Positions 8,104-18,057 are shown, numbered from the stretch's first letter. The stretch is 64,000 bases of DNA from Olsenella urininfantis (GCF_900155635.1 NZ_LT732540.1:501551-565550); one strand, 5' to 3'. Made by a program: numbers and translations. The notes: generated from the letters alone by a model not told the origin.

Positions 8104-11100
8104 GCGGCCTGGACCTCTCCACGCTGAGCGAAGGCCAGCGACGCATAGTCACCACCCTGGACCGGCCCCTGTTCGTGGAGGCTGGTGCCGGCTCGGGCAA
8201 GACCTTCACCCTCACGCGGCGTATCGCCTGGGCCCTCAGCGAGGGGTCGGGGCCCTACCTCGAGGACCTGTCCCAGCTGCTCGTGATCACCTTCACGGAC
8301 GCCGCGGCGCGAGAGATCAAGGACCGCGTGCGCTCGACGCTGCGCGCGGCCGGCATGCGAGACGCGGCGCTTCAGGTGGATGGAGCCTGGATCAGCACCA
8401 TACACGGCATGTGCTCGCGCATCCTGCACCGCCATGCCCTCGACCTTGGCCTTGACCCCGAGTTTGGAGTTGCCAGCACCAACCAGGAGGCCGAGCTTCG
8501 CCATGAGGCCCTGCTTGCCGTGGTGGGCGAGGCCGCGCGTCAAAGGGGGTCGGACCCCGCCCTCGCGCGGCTCTTCTCCACCTTCGAGTTTGGTGCCACG
8601 CAGATGGGTGGCTATAGCGGTGTCATGGGGATCGTGGACGCGATCTCCTCTCGCCTGGGGTCTGACGCCGCGTCTTTCGAGTCCCTGGTGATACCCGAGC
8701 CAGCGGATGTCTCCGAGCTGGTCGGCCGCGTGCTGAACGCGGTGGAGAGCGTGGCCGCGGCCCCTCGCGTGACGCCTGCCGCGATGTCGAAGCTGATGTC
8801 TGCCCTCGAGTCGCTGCGCGGCTTTTTCGACCTCGCCCCAGGCGAGAGGGACGTCCGTAGGGCGTCCGACCTTCTTGCCGCCCTGGCCCTCCCCAGCGCG
8901 GCCGGTGCCATAAAGGAGCTGGTAAAGGAGGCAAAGTCCGAGCTTTCGGCGGCAAGGCTGGAGCTGGCGCTTGCGGCATGTCGCCCGGAGGCGCAGACCC
9001 TCGTGCTCCTGGCGAGGGCGGCCGCAGAGCGCTACGTGCGGCTCAAGCGCCAGGCTGGCCTCCTGGACAACAACGACCTCGTGACCCTGGCCCTTGCTGC
9101 CGTGAGCTCGAACCCGGAGGTCGCGCGAGACTACGCCGGCCGCTTCCGCCTCGTCATGGTGGACGAGTTCCAGGACACGGACGACGAGCAGCTCGAGCTC
9201 ATCAACCTCCTCTCGGGCGGCGGACAGGCCCTCACCACCGTGGGAGACGCACAGCAGTCCATCTACCGCTTCCGTGGCGCGGACGTGGGCGTGTTCTACC
9301 GCCGCTCCAAGACCCTGGGGCAGCAGGGCTGCCTCTGCCTCAACACCAACTATCGCAGCCACCGCGAGGTTCTCTCGCTGGTCGATTGCGTGTGCGGCGG
9401 GGACGCGGGCGTGCTCGACGGCTTCATGCACCTGGACTTCGACCCCGCGCGCAAGGACTGCTACGAGGCGGCCCCCCTTCCTCGCATCAACGTGGAGCTC
9501 GTGAGCGGCAAGCGCGGGACGGGCGAGCAGGGGAGAGCGGTGCTCGCGCTGGCCGTGGCAGACCGTCTGGCCAAGCTCAGGGACGCAGGCCAGAGGCCCG
9601 GTGACATGGCCCTGCTCCTGGGCTCCACAACCCACGCGGCCCTCTACATAGATGCCCTGCGCGCTCGGGGCATAGACTGCGTGGTGACGGGAGGGTCAAC
9701 CTTCACGCAGGCGTCCGAGGTGGCTGCCATGGCGGCGCTCCTGCATACGCTGGCCAACCCCCACGACACCCAGAGCGGCCTCTTCCCGCTACTCTCGTCC
9801 GGCATGTTCGACCTTACGGCCGACGACTTCGTCCAGCTGGGGACCAGGCCCCAGCACGTCCTGGACGCTCCCACTAAGCGCGGCATCGACCGGGGCCTCG
9901 AGACCATGGAGCTCTATGGTGCACGCACTCCTTCCAGGCGCCTCCGGCGGGCCTTCGACCTGCTCTCGAAGGCCCGCCTGACCCTGCGCGGCAAGCCCGT
10001 GGCAGACGTCTGCATGCAGCTGCTGCGCGAGTCCGGCTGGCTGGCGCGCCTTGAGGCCCAGGGACCCCAGGGCCAGGCCCAAGAGGCAAACCTCCTTGCC
10101 GCCGTGGGCTACATCAGGGACCTCTGCTCGGGCATGGGGCTGGGTCCCGTCCGTGCCGCCCAGGAGTTTGACATCTGGCTCGAGAAGTCCAAGATCCCTC
10201 CAGCCTCGCTTGCCGGCGGCGAGATGAACTCCCTGCGCATCATGACGGTGCATGCCTCCAAGGGCCTCGAGTTTCCCGTGGTGGCGCTGGCCGAGTGCTG
10301 GTCCGACCCCAGGCCCGCCAGGCAGCCCCTCATGGGCAGGGGTGAGGACGGCAAGACCGTCATGGTGCTGGCCCCGTCCGGCCTCTCCGGGCTGGACGTT
10401 GCCGAGGGCTGCGGCGAGAGTCCTCGCAGCCTGGGCGAGTGGCACCAGTTCCTCAAGGAGCGCGAGCGCCAGGGAGAGTCCGCCGAGAAGACCCGCGTCC
10501 TCTACGTGGGGCTGACGCGCGCCAAGGAATGCCTGGTGGTTGGCCTGTGGGCGCAGGAGTCCTCGAAGGGCCTCACCCCTCAGCTGGCGGCAAGGAGCAT
10601 AGACGCGCTCTTCGGCTTCGGCATGCCCGCGGTCGGCGAGCGCAGCTTCTCCTACGGCGGCCAGGAGGAGGGCCTCGTGCGCAGCTGCCGCGTGGACAAG
10701 TCAGGAGACCTCCTCGTCGCGGACTCCGCCTCCAGCCTCCCGGCCGTTGACGGCGAGCTTCCCTCCTCGCCGGCGCAGACCTGCGCCCTGGGCGGCATCT
10801 GCACCCAGGCGGCTCAGGACGACTTCACGCATTTTGCGGTGGAGCCCGATGGGTCTGCCGCGCAGGTGGTCTCCCGTCGCGCGCGAGAGGGCGTGTTCAG
10901 CTACTCCTCCGCGCATGCCCAGATGGATGAGGGGCCAGCGCCCCTTGTCCCGTCCGTACTGGTCCAACAGGGTGAGATGGAGGCGCCTGCGGCTCCCGAG
11001 GACGGCGACAGGGCAACCAGCCTGGGTTCGGCCTTCCACGAGCTTGCCCAGGTCATGGTCGAGTCCGGCCAGGTGTTTCCCTCGAGTGAGCGCATCGCCG

Positions 11101-11549
11101 CGGCAAAGCGCTACTGGAGGCTCTCGCCACGCGCCCAGGCGCGCCTGGATGAGGCCCTGGCGCGCTGGTGGGGCTCCGAGCTCCGCGCCCGCACTCTCTC
11201 CTTCGAGCTTCAGCGGGCGGAGCTGCCCTTCTTCGTGAAGGTGGACTCAAGGTACGGCAGCCACGTGGAGGGTGCCATAGACCTCCTTGCCAGCAGTCCC
11301 TCGTCACGCGAGGCCCTGCTCGTCGATTACAAGACCGGAGACAGGGGGCTCGGCCTGGAGGAGATCAGGTCCCGTCACGAGATGCAGGCAAACTTCTATG
11401 CCCACGTCCTTTTGGGTCAGGGCTTCTCTCGCCTGTGCTGCGCCTTCGTCTGCGTTGAGCTTGACGCGAAGGAATTCGGCGGAACCGCAGGGCAGCCGGT
11501 GGTGGTGAGCTATGACTTTGACGAGGCCCACCCACCGGTGATGCCGTGA
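8100..11549 (+). CDS. addA: ATP-dependent helicase/nuclease subunit A (UvrD-type, AddA)
   Basis: GTG 8100 overlaps the TGA of addB by 4 bp and gives 1149 residues. An in-frame extension upstream runs through the addB coding sequence and is rejected. Superfamily 1 helicase motifs appear in order: GAGSGKT (29-35), VDEFQDTDDEQ, GDAQQSIYRFRGAD, TNYRSHREV, MTVHASKGLEFPVV and RVLYVGLTRAKE. The C-terminal RecB-type nuclease has EGAIDLL and LLVDYKTGDR (D1076, K1078). With AddB it should form the bacterial AddAB resection complex upstream of RecA and RuvABC. No Chi site can be deduced from the sequence. Confidence 0.92.
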   Translation: MSGLDLSTLSEGQRRIVTTLDRPLFVEAGAGSGKTFTLTRRIAWALSEGSGPYLEDLSQLLVITFTDAAAREIKDRVRSTLRAAGMRDAALQVDGAWISTIHGMCSRILHRHALDLGLDPEFGVASTNQEAELRHEALLAVVGEAARQRGSDPALARLFSTFEFGATQMGGYSGVMGIVDAISSRLGSDAASFESLVIPEPADVSELVGRVLNAVESVAAAPRVTPAAMSKLMSALESLRGFFDLAPGERDVRRASDLLAALALPSAAGAIKELVKEAKSELSAARLELALAACRPEAQTLVLLARAAAERYVRLKRQAGLLDNNDLVTLALAAVSSNPEVARDYAGRFRLVMVDEFQDTDDEQLELINLLSGGGQALTTVGDAQQSIYRFRGADVGVFYRRSKTLGQQGCLCLNTNYRSHREVLSLVDCVCGGDAGVLDGFMHLDFDPARKDCYEAAPLPRINVELVSGKRGTGEQGRAVLALAVADRLAKLRDAGQRPGDMALLLGSTTHAALYIDALRARGIDCVVTGGSTFTQASEVAAMAALLHTLANPHDTQSGLFPLLSSGMFDLTADDFVQLGTRPQHVLDAPTKRGIDRGLETMELYGARTPSRRLRRAFDLLSKARLTLRGKPVADVCMQLLRESGWLARLEAQGPQGQAQEANLLAAVGYIRDLCSGMGLGPVRAAQEFDIWLEKSKIPPASLAGGEMNSLRIMTVHASKGLEFPVVALAECWSDPRPARQPLMGRGEDGKTVMVLAPSGLSGLDVAEGCGESPRSLGEWHQFLKERERQGESAEKTRVLYVGLTRAKECLVVGLWAQESSKGLTPQLAARSIDALFGFGMPAVGERSFSYGGQEEGLVRSCRVDKSGDLLVADSASSLPAVDGELPSSPAQTCALGGICTQAAQDDFTHFAVEPDGSAAQVVSRRAREGVFSYSSAHAQMDEGPAPLVPSVLVQQGEMEAPAAPEDGDRATSLGSAFHELAQVMVESGQVFPSSERIAAAKRYWRLSPRAQARLDEALARWWGSELRARTLSFELQRAELPFFVKVDSRYGSHVEGAIDLLASSPSSREALLVDYKTGDRGLGLEEIRSRHEMQANFYAHVLLGQGFSRLCCAFVCVELDAKEFGGTAGQPVVVSYDFDEAHPPVMP

Positions 11550-11742
11550 GGCGGGCGTGCCTTTAGCTGTGTGGATTTTTGTGCCCGCCGACAGGCCCTC
11601 TAGCTGCATTGACGCACGAAGTCGCAGCTAGAGACCGTGCGCTCCTCTCGGCAGGGGAGAGGCACAAGAGCTATGCTTGCAACATAGTACGTTTGTTCCA
11701 TTTTTTTGCGGCATGGGCCGCAACGGCTAGGGGAGAGACAAC
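11550..11742 (+). promoter_or_regulatory. dnaE leader with successive hairpins
   Basis: The 193-bp gap between addA and dnaE holds several dyads: CTCTAGCTGC (11598-11607) with its perfect partner (11624-11633) around a 16-base loop; CCTCTC/GAGAGG at 11644-11662; and TTGCGGC-ATGG-GCCGCAA at 11706-11723, ending 6 bases before the GGGGAGA ribosome site. A GGCGGGC/GCCCGCC pair (11551 onward) with T5 in its loop may end addA. No clear sigma-70 promoter was found. The region may be a structured 5' leader, a terminator plus promoter, or both. Confidence 0.45.
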
Positions 11743-14700
11743 GTGGCCTTCGTTCACCTTCACAACCACTCGGACTTCTCCATCCTCGACGGCGCCACGC
11801 GCATCTCGGACATGGTGAGGCGAGCCGTTGAGTTCAAGATGCCCGCGGTGGCCCTCACGGACCACGGGTACCTCTTTGGCATGCCCAACCTTGACCTCGA
11901 GTGCCGCAAGTACAACGACGGCGCCTTGGGCATGAAGCAGTGGAGGCATGACCTGGAGTGCCTCCAGAAGGGCTGGGACATAGAGGAGCCGGAGCAAGAT
12001 GCCCCGGATGCGCCGCCCAGCGAGCGAGCCCATGAGCAATGGGAGTCTGACCTGCGCATATGGGAGGAGTCTGGCCAGGACGTGGGAGCGGTTCGCGCCA
12101 ACCGCCCCCAGCTCAAGGTGAAGCCCATATTCGGCTGCGAGGCCTACTTCATCACGGATGACTGCATCGAGCGCGGCACCAAGCAGCGTCGCTACCACCT
12201 CATCCTTCTCGCCAAGAACGAGACGGGCTATGTCAACCTGATCCGCTGCATGTCCAAGGCCGCAGGTCATGAGATGATGTACTACAAGCCCCGCACCACC
12301 CTGGGCATGCTGAGGGAGTTCCACGAGGGCCTCATCTGCCAGAGCGCCTGCGTGCAGGGCATCATCCAGCAGTGCGTCCTCGACGGCGACTTCGAGGGTG
12401 CCAGGCACTGGGCAAGGACCTTCCAGGAGATCTTCGGCGAGGACTTCTACATGGAGATCCAGGACCACGGCCTGACCTTCCGCAACGGCTGGGACGACCG
12501 CAAGCTGGACGAGTATCTGGTCAAGATGGCCCATGACATGGGCATCAAGGTCATCGCCACCAACGACTTCCACTACCTCGCGCGCGAGGACGCCCCCACC
12601 CAGGACGTGCTCTCGTGCATTGGCAAGGCCACCACGCTTGATGACGGCGGTCGCATGCGCATGGACGGCAGCGAGTTCTACATGAAGAGCGAGCAGGAGA
12701 TGCGCGAGCTCTTCTCCTGGATTCCCGAGGCTTGCGACAACACCCTCGAGGTTGCCGCGAAGTGCGACTTCGAGATCGACTGGACCAACATGTACCTGCC
12801 TCAGTACCCTGGCCTTCGCGAGGGAGAGACGGCGGAGGAGCGCTTTCGCGAGGAGTGCGAGAAGGGCCTGGCCAAGCGCTACGGAGATGGCTGGGAGACC
12901 CAGACCATCGGTGGGGTCAACGTCCGCGAGCGCTTCGAGTACGAGTACAAGATCATCTGTGACAAGGGCTTTGCCAACTACTTCCTCATCGTTCAGGACT
13001 ACGTGCAGTGGGCCAAGGACAACGGCATAGGCGTGGGGCCCGGCCGTGGCTCTGCCGCAGGCGCCATCGTCGCCTACGCCATGAACATCACCTCCTTCGA
13101 CCCGCTCGAGAACGGCCTGATGTTCGAGCGCTTCCTCTCGCCCCAGCGCTCGGAGATGCCCGATATCGACATGGACTTCGACGACGAGCACCTTCAGGAC
13201 GTCCTCGCCCACGTGCGAGAGGTCTACGGGGAGGATCGCGTCTGCAAGGTCATCACCTACTCCACCATCAAGGCGAAGCAGGCCATAAACGACGCGGCGC
13301 GCGTCCTGGGCCAGCCGGTCTACGTGGCCCAGCGCCTCTCGAAGATGCTCTCCAACGACCCAAAGCTCTCCCTGGAATGCGCTCTTCACAAGACCGAGAA
13401 ACATCCGGACCAGTACTCGCCTGACTTCGAGGAGGCCTATCAGAAGGACCCCGACGCCCGACGCATCATAGACGCCGCCCTCTCCATAGAGGGGATGACC
13501 CGTGGCGAGGGCGTGCACGCCTGTGCCACGCTCATCGCCCCCACGCCGGTCACGGACCACGTTCCCACCAAGCTCGACACCAAGGGAAACGTCACCATCA
13601 CCCAGTACGAGGGTCACTCCGTGGCGGACATGGGCCTGCTCAAGATGGACTTCCTGGGCCTTCGCACCCTCACGGTCATCAACAAGGCGCTTGCCAACAT
13701 CAGGCGCAGCCATCCGGGCCTTGCCAGCGAGGAGAACATTCCTCAGGCGGTGAGGGACTGCCTGAAGGACGGTGCCACCCACGTTGACATAGACGTGGAC
13801 AAGATCGACTTCTCAGACCCCAAGATCTACGAGCTTCTGGGCTCGGGCGGCACGGCCGGCGTCTTCCAGGTGGAGTCCGCGGGCATGACCGCCACCATCA
13901 AGAACATGCAGCCCAAGGAATACAAGCAGATCGTCGCGCTTATCGCCCTGTATCGTCCCGGCCCCCTTGGCGCGGGCATGGTCACGAGCTACATCAACCG
14001 AATGAACGGCAAGGAGTCCGTCGTCTTCTACGACGACCGTCTCTCAGACATCCTGGACGAGACTTACGGCACCATCGTCTACCAGGAGCAGGTCATGCAG
14101 ATTGCCGTCAAGATGTGCGGCTTCTCCGCTGGCGAGTCCGACTCGCGCATCAGGAAGCCCGTGGCAAAGAAGAAGATCAAGCTCCTGACAAGCACCGTCT
14201 TTCACTGGGACAACGGCAAGGACGAGACCACCTACGACCACTGGATGAACGGCGCGGTCGAGAACGGATACAAGAGGGAGGTCGCCCAGCGCATCTGGGA
14301 CGACGTCCTCGAGTTTGCCTCCTACGCCTTCAACAAGTCCCACTCTGCCGGATACGCCATTCTCGTCATGCAGACGGCCTGGCTGAAGGCCTACTTCCCG
14401 CGCGAGTACATGGCCTCGGTGCTCACCTCCTACATGGGCAAGACCGAGAAGATCGTCCACTACGTAAGCTCGTGCCGCCATGAGGGCATCTCCGTGCTCC
14501 CGCCCGACATCAACGAGTCCGGCAAGGACTTCACCGCGACCCCGGAGGGCATCCGCTTCGGCTTCGCGGGCATCCGTGGCGTGGGGGACGGCGTCGGCGA
14601 GGCCATCATGGGGGAGCGTGCAGATGGAGGCCCCTTCAAGAGCCTGCATGATTTCGTGGACCGCGTGGATGCCTCCCAGGCGAACCGCCGCGTGGTCGAG

Positions 14701-15645
14701 GCGCTCATCAAGGCGGGTGCCTTCGACTCGACGTCCTACCCCCGTCGCCAGCTCATGGTCTTCGTGGACAAGAACAACCCGCGCAACGTGGTGGATGCCG
14801 CGGCCAAGCGCCAGAAGGATCGCGTGGCTGGTCAGAGCTCTCTCTTCGACATGTTCGCGGACACCGCGGGCTCGGGCTTCGAGGACGAGGTCCCGCCCCC
14901 CGAGCCAGACGAGTGGGACAGGCACACCAAACTTTCCCAAGAGCACGAGGTCCTGGGAATCTACGTCTCCGACCATCCCCTGCGCCCCTACGAGTACGCG
15001 CTCTCCAAGGCACGAGACTACACGCTGGTCGAGCTCGGCGAGTCCCAGGAGGTCGTCAACTACGAGACGGGCGCGACCACCACGACCTACCGCGTTCCCG
15101 AGGGCAAGCCCATCCGCCTTGCCGGCATGGTGCCTGTCGGGGGAGTTGCCAAGAAGGTCACCAAGAACGGAGACCAGATGGCGATCGTCACGCTGGAGGA
15201 CATGGAGGGAGAGATCTCCATCGTCGTCTTTCCCAAGACCTACAAGGAGTGTGTCTCCGCGCTCGAGGGCGAGCTTGACCCCAACACCGGGGAGCGCATG
15301 GATGACGTGTTCATCAAGGTCTGCGGCAAACTGGAGCGAGGGGACAGGGGAGACCAGATCATCGCCACGTCCATCGAGGCCCTGGAGCTCTCTGACAGGG
15401 CCAACAGGCCCAAGGTCTTGGAGCTCTGCATGAGCTCGCGTCTGCTCTCCCAGGACCGCATGGAGCGCCTCCAGTCCATTCTCGCGCGCTACCAGGGCCT
15501 GGACAGGGTCGAGCTCCTGGTGGAGGGGGCGAGCGGGGAACTGATGCGCATGATGCTCCCCACAAAGGTGGATGCCAACAACATGGTCCTCCGTGCGGAG
15601 GTGGATGACCTCCTGGGCAGGGAGGGTCGCCTGCAGGTGTCCTAG
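11743..15645 (+). CDS. dnaE: DNA polymerase III alpha subunit
   Basis: GTG 11743 follows GGGGAGA and gives 1300 residues, about 130 longer than a typical DnaE. The N-terminal PHP domain starts FVHLHNHSDFSILDGA and keeps LTDHG, GCEAYF, HLILLAK and ATNDFHYL, so most metal-binding residues are present and proofreading by PHP is possible. Roughly residues 59-124, between the DHG and GCE motifs, are a charged insertion absent from common DnaE proteins. The palm has GPGRGSAAG and PDIDMDF (D474, D476). FNKSHSAGYA and a C-terminal OB fold follow. A second insertion near KKKIKLLTSTVFHWDNGKDE lengthens the region before the FNKSHS motif. It replicates the chromosome as the holoenzyme polymerase. Confidence 0.95.
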   Translation: MAFVHLHNHSDFSILDGATRISDMVRRAVEFKMPAVALTDHGYLFGMPNLDLECRKYNDGALGMKQWRHDLECLQKGWDIEEPEQDAPDAPPSERAHEQWESDLRIWEESGQDVGAVRANRPQLKVKPIFGCEAYFITDDCIERGTKQRRYHLILLAKNETGYVNLIRCMSKAAGHEMMYYKPRTTLGMLREFHEGLICQSACVQGIIQQCVLDGDFEGARHWARTFQEIFGEDFYMEIQDHGLTFRNGWDDRKLDEYLVKMAHDMGIKVIATNDFHYLAREDAPTQDVLSCIGKATTLDDGGRMRMDGSEFYMKSEQEMRELFSWIPEACDNTLEVAAKCDFEIDWTNMYLPQYPGLREGETAEERFREECEKGLAKRYGDGWETQTIGGVNVRERFEYEYKIICDKGFANYFLIVQDYVQWAKDNGIGVGPGRGSAAGAIVAYAMNITSFDPLENGLMFERFLSPQRSEMPDIDMDFDDEHLQDVLAHVREVYGEDRVCKVITYSTIKAKQAINDAARVLGQPVYVAQRLSKMLSNDPKLSLECALHKTEKHPDQYSPDFEEAYQKDPDARRIIDAALSIEGMTRGEGVHACATLIAPTPVTDHVPTKLDTKGNVTITQYEGHSVADMGLLKMDFLGLRTLTVINKALANIRRSHPGLASEENIPQAVRDCLKDGATHVDIDVDKIDFSDPKIYELLGSGGTAGVFQVESAGMTATIKNMQPKEYKQIVALIALYRPGPLGAGMVTSYINRMNGKESVVFYDDRLSDILDETYGTIVYQEQVMQIAVKMCGFSAGESDSRIRKPVAKKKIKLLTSTVFHWDNGKDETTYDHWMNGAVENGYKREVAQRIWDDVLEFASYAFNKSHSAGYAILVMQTAWLKAYFPREYMASVLTSYMGKTEKIVHYVSSCRHEGISVLPPDINESGKDFTATPEGIRFGFAGIRGVGDGVGEAIMGERADGGPFKSLHDFVDRVDASQANRRVVEALIKAGAFDSTSYPRRQLMVFVDKNNPRNVVDAAAKRQKDRVAGQSSLFDMFADTAGSGFEDEVPPPEPDEWDRHTKLSQEHEVLGIYVSDHPLRPYEYALSKARDYTLVELGESQEVVNYETGATTTTYRVPEGKPIRLAGMVPVGGVAKKVTKNGDQMAIVTLEDMEGEISIVVFPKTYKECVSALEGELDPNTGERMDDVFIKVCGKLERGDRGDQIIATSIEALELSDRANRPKVLELCMSSRLLSQDRMERLQSILARYQGLDRVELLVEGASGELMRMMLPTKVDANNMVLRAEVDDLLGREGRLQVS

Positions 15646-15745
15646 CTCAGGTCGGGGGGATATGTATCTTGGATTGGGGCATAATGGTCTCAACGCCCGG
15701 CGTGGGGCAATCGGTCCCATGCGGGTTCAAGGAGAGGAAAGTGTC

Positions 15746-16126
15746 ATGGCAGAGCTCAAGTTCTATCGCTGCAACACCTGTGGCAACCTGTTCATGGTCA
15801 TTAACGATAGCAGTGCCGTGCCCGTGTGCTGTGGCCAGCCCATGAAGGAGCTGAAGGCAGGTTCCACGGACGCTGCCGTCGAGAAGCACGTTCCCGCCGT
15901 CACCGTCGAGGACGGCAAGATCGACGTCGTCGTGGGCGAGGTCGAGCACCCCATGGCCGAGGAGCACTACATCGAGTGGATCGCCTTCAATGACAGCCAC
16001 AAGACCGTGGTCAAGCACCTCAAGCCCGGCGACAAGCCGCAGGCCCACTTCTGCACCTGCGGTGGCGAGGGCGGCACCGTCTACGCCTACTGCAACCTCC
16101 ACGGCCTCTGGAAGGCCGAGGTCTAG
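15746..16126 (+). CDS. dfx: Desulfoferrodoxin (superoxide reductase)
   Basis: This is a 126-residue protein from ATG 15746 with GGAGAGG upstream. An in-frame extension to 15572 lies in dnaE and is rejected. The N-terminal desulforedoxin domain has CNTCG and CCGQPM, the four cysteines of iron centre I. The C-terminal domain has EKHVP, EHPMAEEHYIEWI and CNLHGLW, supplying the glutamate, histidines and cysteine of the catalytic Fe(His)4Cys centre II. It reduces superoxide to peroxide in the cytoplasm without making oxygen, as expected in an air-exposed anaerobe. It is followed by a strong terminator and is probably monocistronic. Confidence 0.95.
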   Translation: MAELKFYRCNTCGNLFMVINDSSAVPVCCGQPMKELKAGSTDAAVEKHVPAVTVEDGKIDVVVGEVEHPMAEEHYIEWIAFNDSHKTVVKHLKPGDKPQAHFCTCGGEGGTVYAYCNLHGLWKAEV

Positions 16127-16166
16127 GGTCTTTCTGACTCGGAGGGCATGACTTGGTGTCATGCTG

Positions 16167-16203
16167 GGGCCGCGGCTGCCGGTGCGTTCGGCGGCCGCGG
16201 CCC
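16167..16203 (+). terminator. Rho-independent terminator after dfx
   Basis: A 15-bp stem (16167-16181 with 16189-16203, one G-T pair) made of GGGCCGCGG and its partner closes a 7-base loop and is followed by TTTG. It lies 40 bases after the dfx stop. Confidence 0.75.
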
Positions 16204-16239
16204 TTTGCTGGTTCACTTGCACGAGAGAGGATGCTTCGC

Positions 16240-18057
16240 ATGAGGGTTGGCATTTGCCAGGTGAACATGAGGACGCCTGACCTCGACGAGCGCTTTGCGC
16301 GCATCGAGTCCTATGCGTCGATGGCGGCACGCAGGGGTGCGGAGCTGGTTGCCTTTCCCTTGAACTGCCTCTCTGAGCTGGGGAGGGAGAGCCTGTTGCA
16401 AGATGTGGAGCTTAGGCGCGAGCTTTCCCGCGGCCTCGTGGGGCTTTCGGACAGGCTTCCCTGCCCTTGCCTGCTGCCCGTCTCGCTTCCACCATCCGCC
16501 GACGGTGATGGCATCCAGCTGCTCCTCATAGGCGCCGGCAAGGCGGAGGCGCTCGTGGACGTCGGGGCCACGCGCGAGGGTCCCATTGTCTTCGAGTTTG
16601 CCGGAAGAAAGGTGGCGTCCGCCTTCTCCGAGGAGGACCTTGACTATCTTGGAGGTCGCGGCACGGGCCTTGACCTCGTCTTCTACTTCTCGTCAAAGCC
16701 ATATGCCAGGGGGGACGTGTCATCAGTCCTGTCCGCAGGCTTGGGGGAGAGTCGCTTTGCCCTGGACGCCCGCGCGGCAGTGGCCCCGCTTTGCCTGGTG
16801 GGACCGATTGGCGGATCTGGCCAGAAGGTCTATGCGGGTGGCAGTGGCATCCTCGACACGCACGGCAGGCTGCTTGCGAGCTGCCCCTCCTTCGAGGAGT
16901 CGCTTGCGTGCTGTGAGATCGGACCGGCCGCGGCCGATGCCCCCGGGCCGCTTTCCGTTGCTCCCCTGCGGCGAAGCCAGCTCCTCTGGCAAGCTCTGGC
17001 TCTTGGCCTGCGAGACCACATGGCAAGACAGGACCAGGGCAGGGAGGTGGTGCTGCCTTTGGACGAGCGTCTCTCCAGCAGGCTTGCGCTGGTGCTTGCC
17101 ACGGATGCCCTTGGTCCTGGGAACGTGCATGCGCTGCTCGCGGCACCAGACGAGACGGGCGCGCACGCCCTGCGTGCCTTCGCGCAGTCTTTGAGCGTTG
17201 ACTGCAGGACGGCCTGGAGCACGTCTGCCCTGGCACTGAGGCTGGGCAGGCGCATCCGCCCGCAAGACGTGCTTGGCCAGGGGATGGTGCAGGCCCAGCT
17301 CGCATCTTGGGCAGACGAGCTGGGGGCGCAGGTGCTGAGCTGTGTCGATAAGACCTCCCTTTGCCTGGGCGAGGATGAGGGCGTGCCCCTCTCGGCCCGT
17401 CTGGCACCCCTGGGTGACGTCTATCGCTCGGAGCTCCCTGCGCTCGCGCGGCAGCGCAACACCGTTTCCCCCGTGTTTCCAAGCACAGACCCTGGCGAGG
17501 GCGACCTTCCCCTGCCCCTTGGCCTGGGGATTGCGGGATCTCCCGGGGAGCGTCTGGAGCTCATCGATGCCATACTGCGCGAGCGAGTCACAAACGCCCT
17601 CGCGCGGGCGGAGATCGCCCTCTCCCTTGGTTGCGACGACGCCCTGGTAGACCTGGTCGTGGGCGCCATACGCCGTCCAGGCGCCTCTGCGCAGCTCCGC
17701 GTGCCGGTAATCGACGTGAGCGGAAGCGCTGTGGCCGAGTGGTGCGCGAGGCGTGCCCGAACCTGGCGATTCTCCCATGAGGCCTCCTTGGCGGCCCAGG
17801 GCGTCGAGAAGGCCGCACACATCGAGGCGTCGCTTGGCAAAAGGGCCGACAAGGCCAATCCTGGCGGTGGCCGGGGGGTTTCGCAGACCTCGGGCATCGA
17901 CCCGGACGAGCTTCGCGAGGCGCTCGAGTTTCTGGGAGATCTCATCCAGGGGGGAACACTCATGTCGCCTGAGGGCATCGCCCCGGAGCCTCCCCAGGAC
18001 CTCGAGGGGCCGCAGGGCGGCTTGCCCATATGGCCTGCGTCTTTCTCCGAGAACTAG
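16240..18057 (+). CDS. NAD+ synthetase-like protein with degraded catalytic motifs
   Basis: This has 605 residues from ATG 16240, with GAGAGAGG 9 bases ahead; ATG 16231 abuts that site and is less likely. The layout is that of glutamine-dependent NadE: an N-terminal nitrilase-like domain (MRVGICQVNMRTPDL) and a C-terminal NAD synthase-like domain (LALVLATDALGPGNVHALL, then GDVYRSELPALARQRN). The active sites look lost. The FPE glutamate is FPLN (39-42), the CED cysteine position reads SEED (S130), the SGGIDS ATP loop reads PLDERLSS (273-280), and TGNKSE reads CVDKTS. It is therefore probably a pseudoenzyme or has a different activity. Neither NadE function nor a regulatory role can be assigned from sequence alone. 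Confidence 0.7.
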   Translation: MRVGICQVNMRTPDLDERFARIESYASMAARRGAELVAFPLNCLSELGRESLLQDVELRRELSRGLVGLSDRLPCPCLLPVSLPPSADGDGIQLLLIGAGKAEALVDVGATREGPIVFEFAGRKVASAFSEEDLDYLGGRGTGLDLVFYFSSKPYARGDVSSVLSAGLGESRFALDARAAVAPLCLVGPIGGSGQKVYAGGSGILDTHGRLLASCPSFEESLACCEIGPAAADAPGPLSVAPLRRSQLLWQALALGLRDHMARQDQGREVVLPLDERLSSRLALVLATDALGPGNVHALLAAPDETGAHALRAFAQSLSVDCRTAWSTSALALRLGRRIRPQDVLGQGMVQAQLASWADELGAQVLSCVDKTSLCLGEDEGVPLSARLAPLGDVYRSELPALARQRNTVSPVFPSTDPGEGDLPLPLGLGIAGSPGERLELIDAILRERVTNALARAEIALSLGCDDALVDLVVGAIRRPGASAQLRVPVIDVSGSAVAEWCARRARTWRFSHEASLAAQGVEKAAHIEASLGKRADKANPGGGRGVSQTSGIDPDELREALEFLGDLIQGGTLMSPEGIAPEPPQDLEGPQGGLPIWPASFSEN

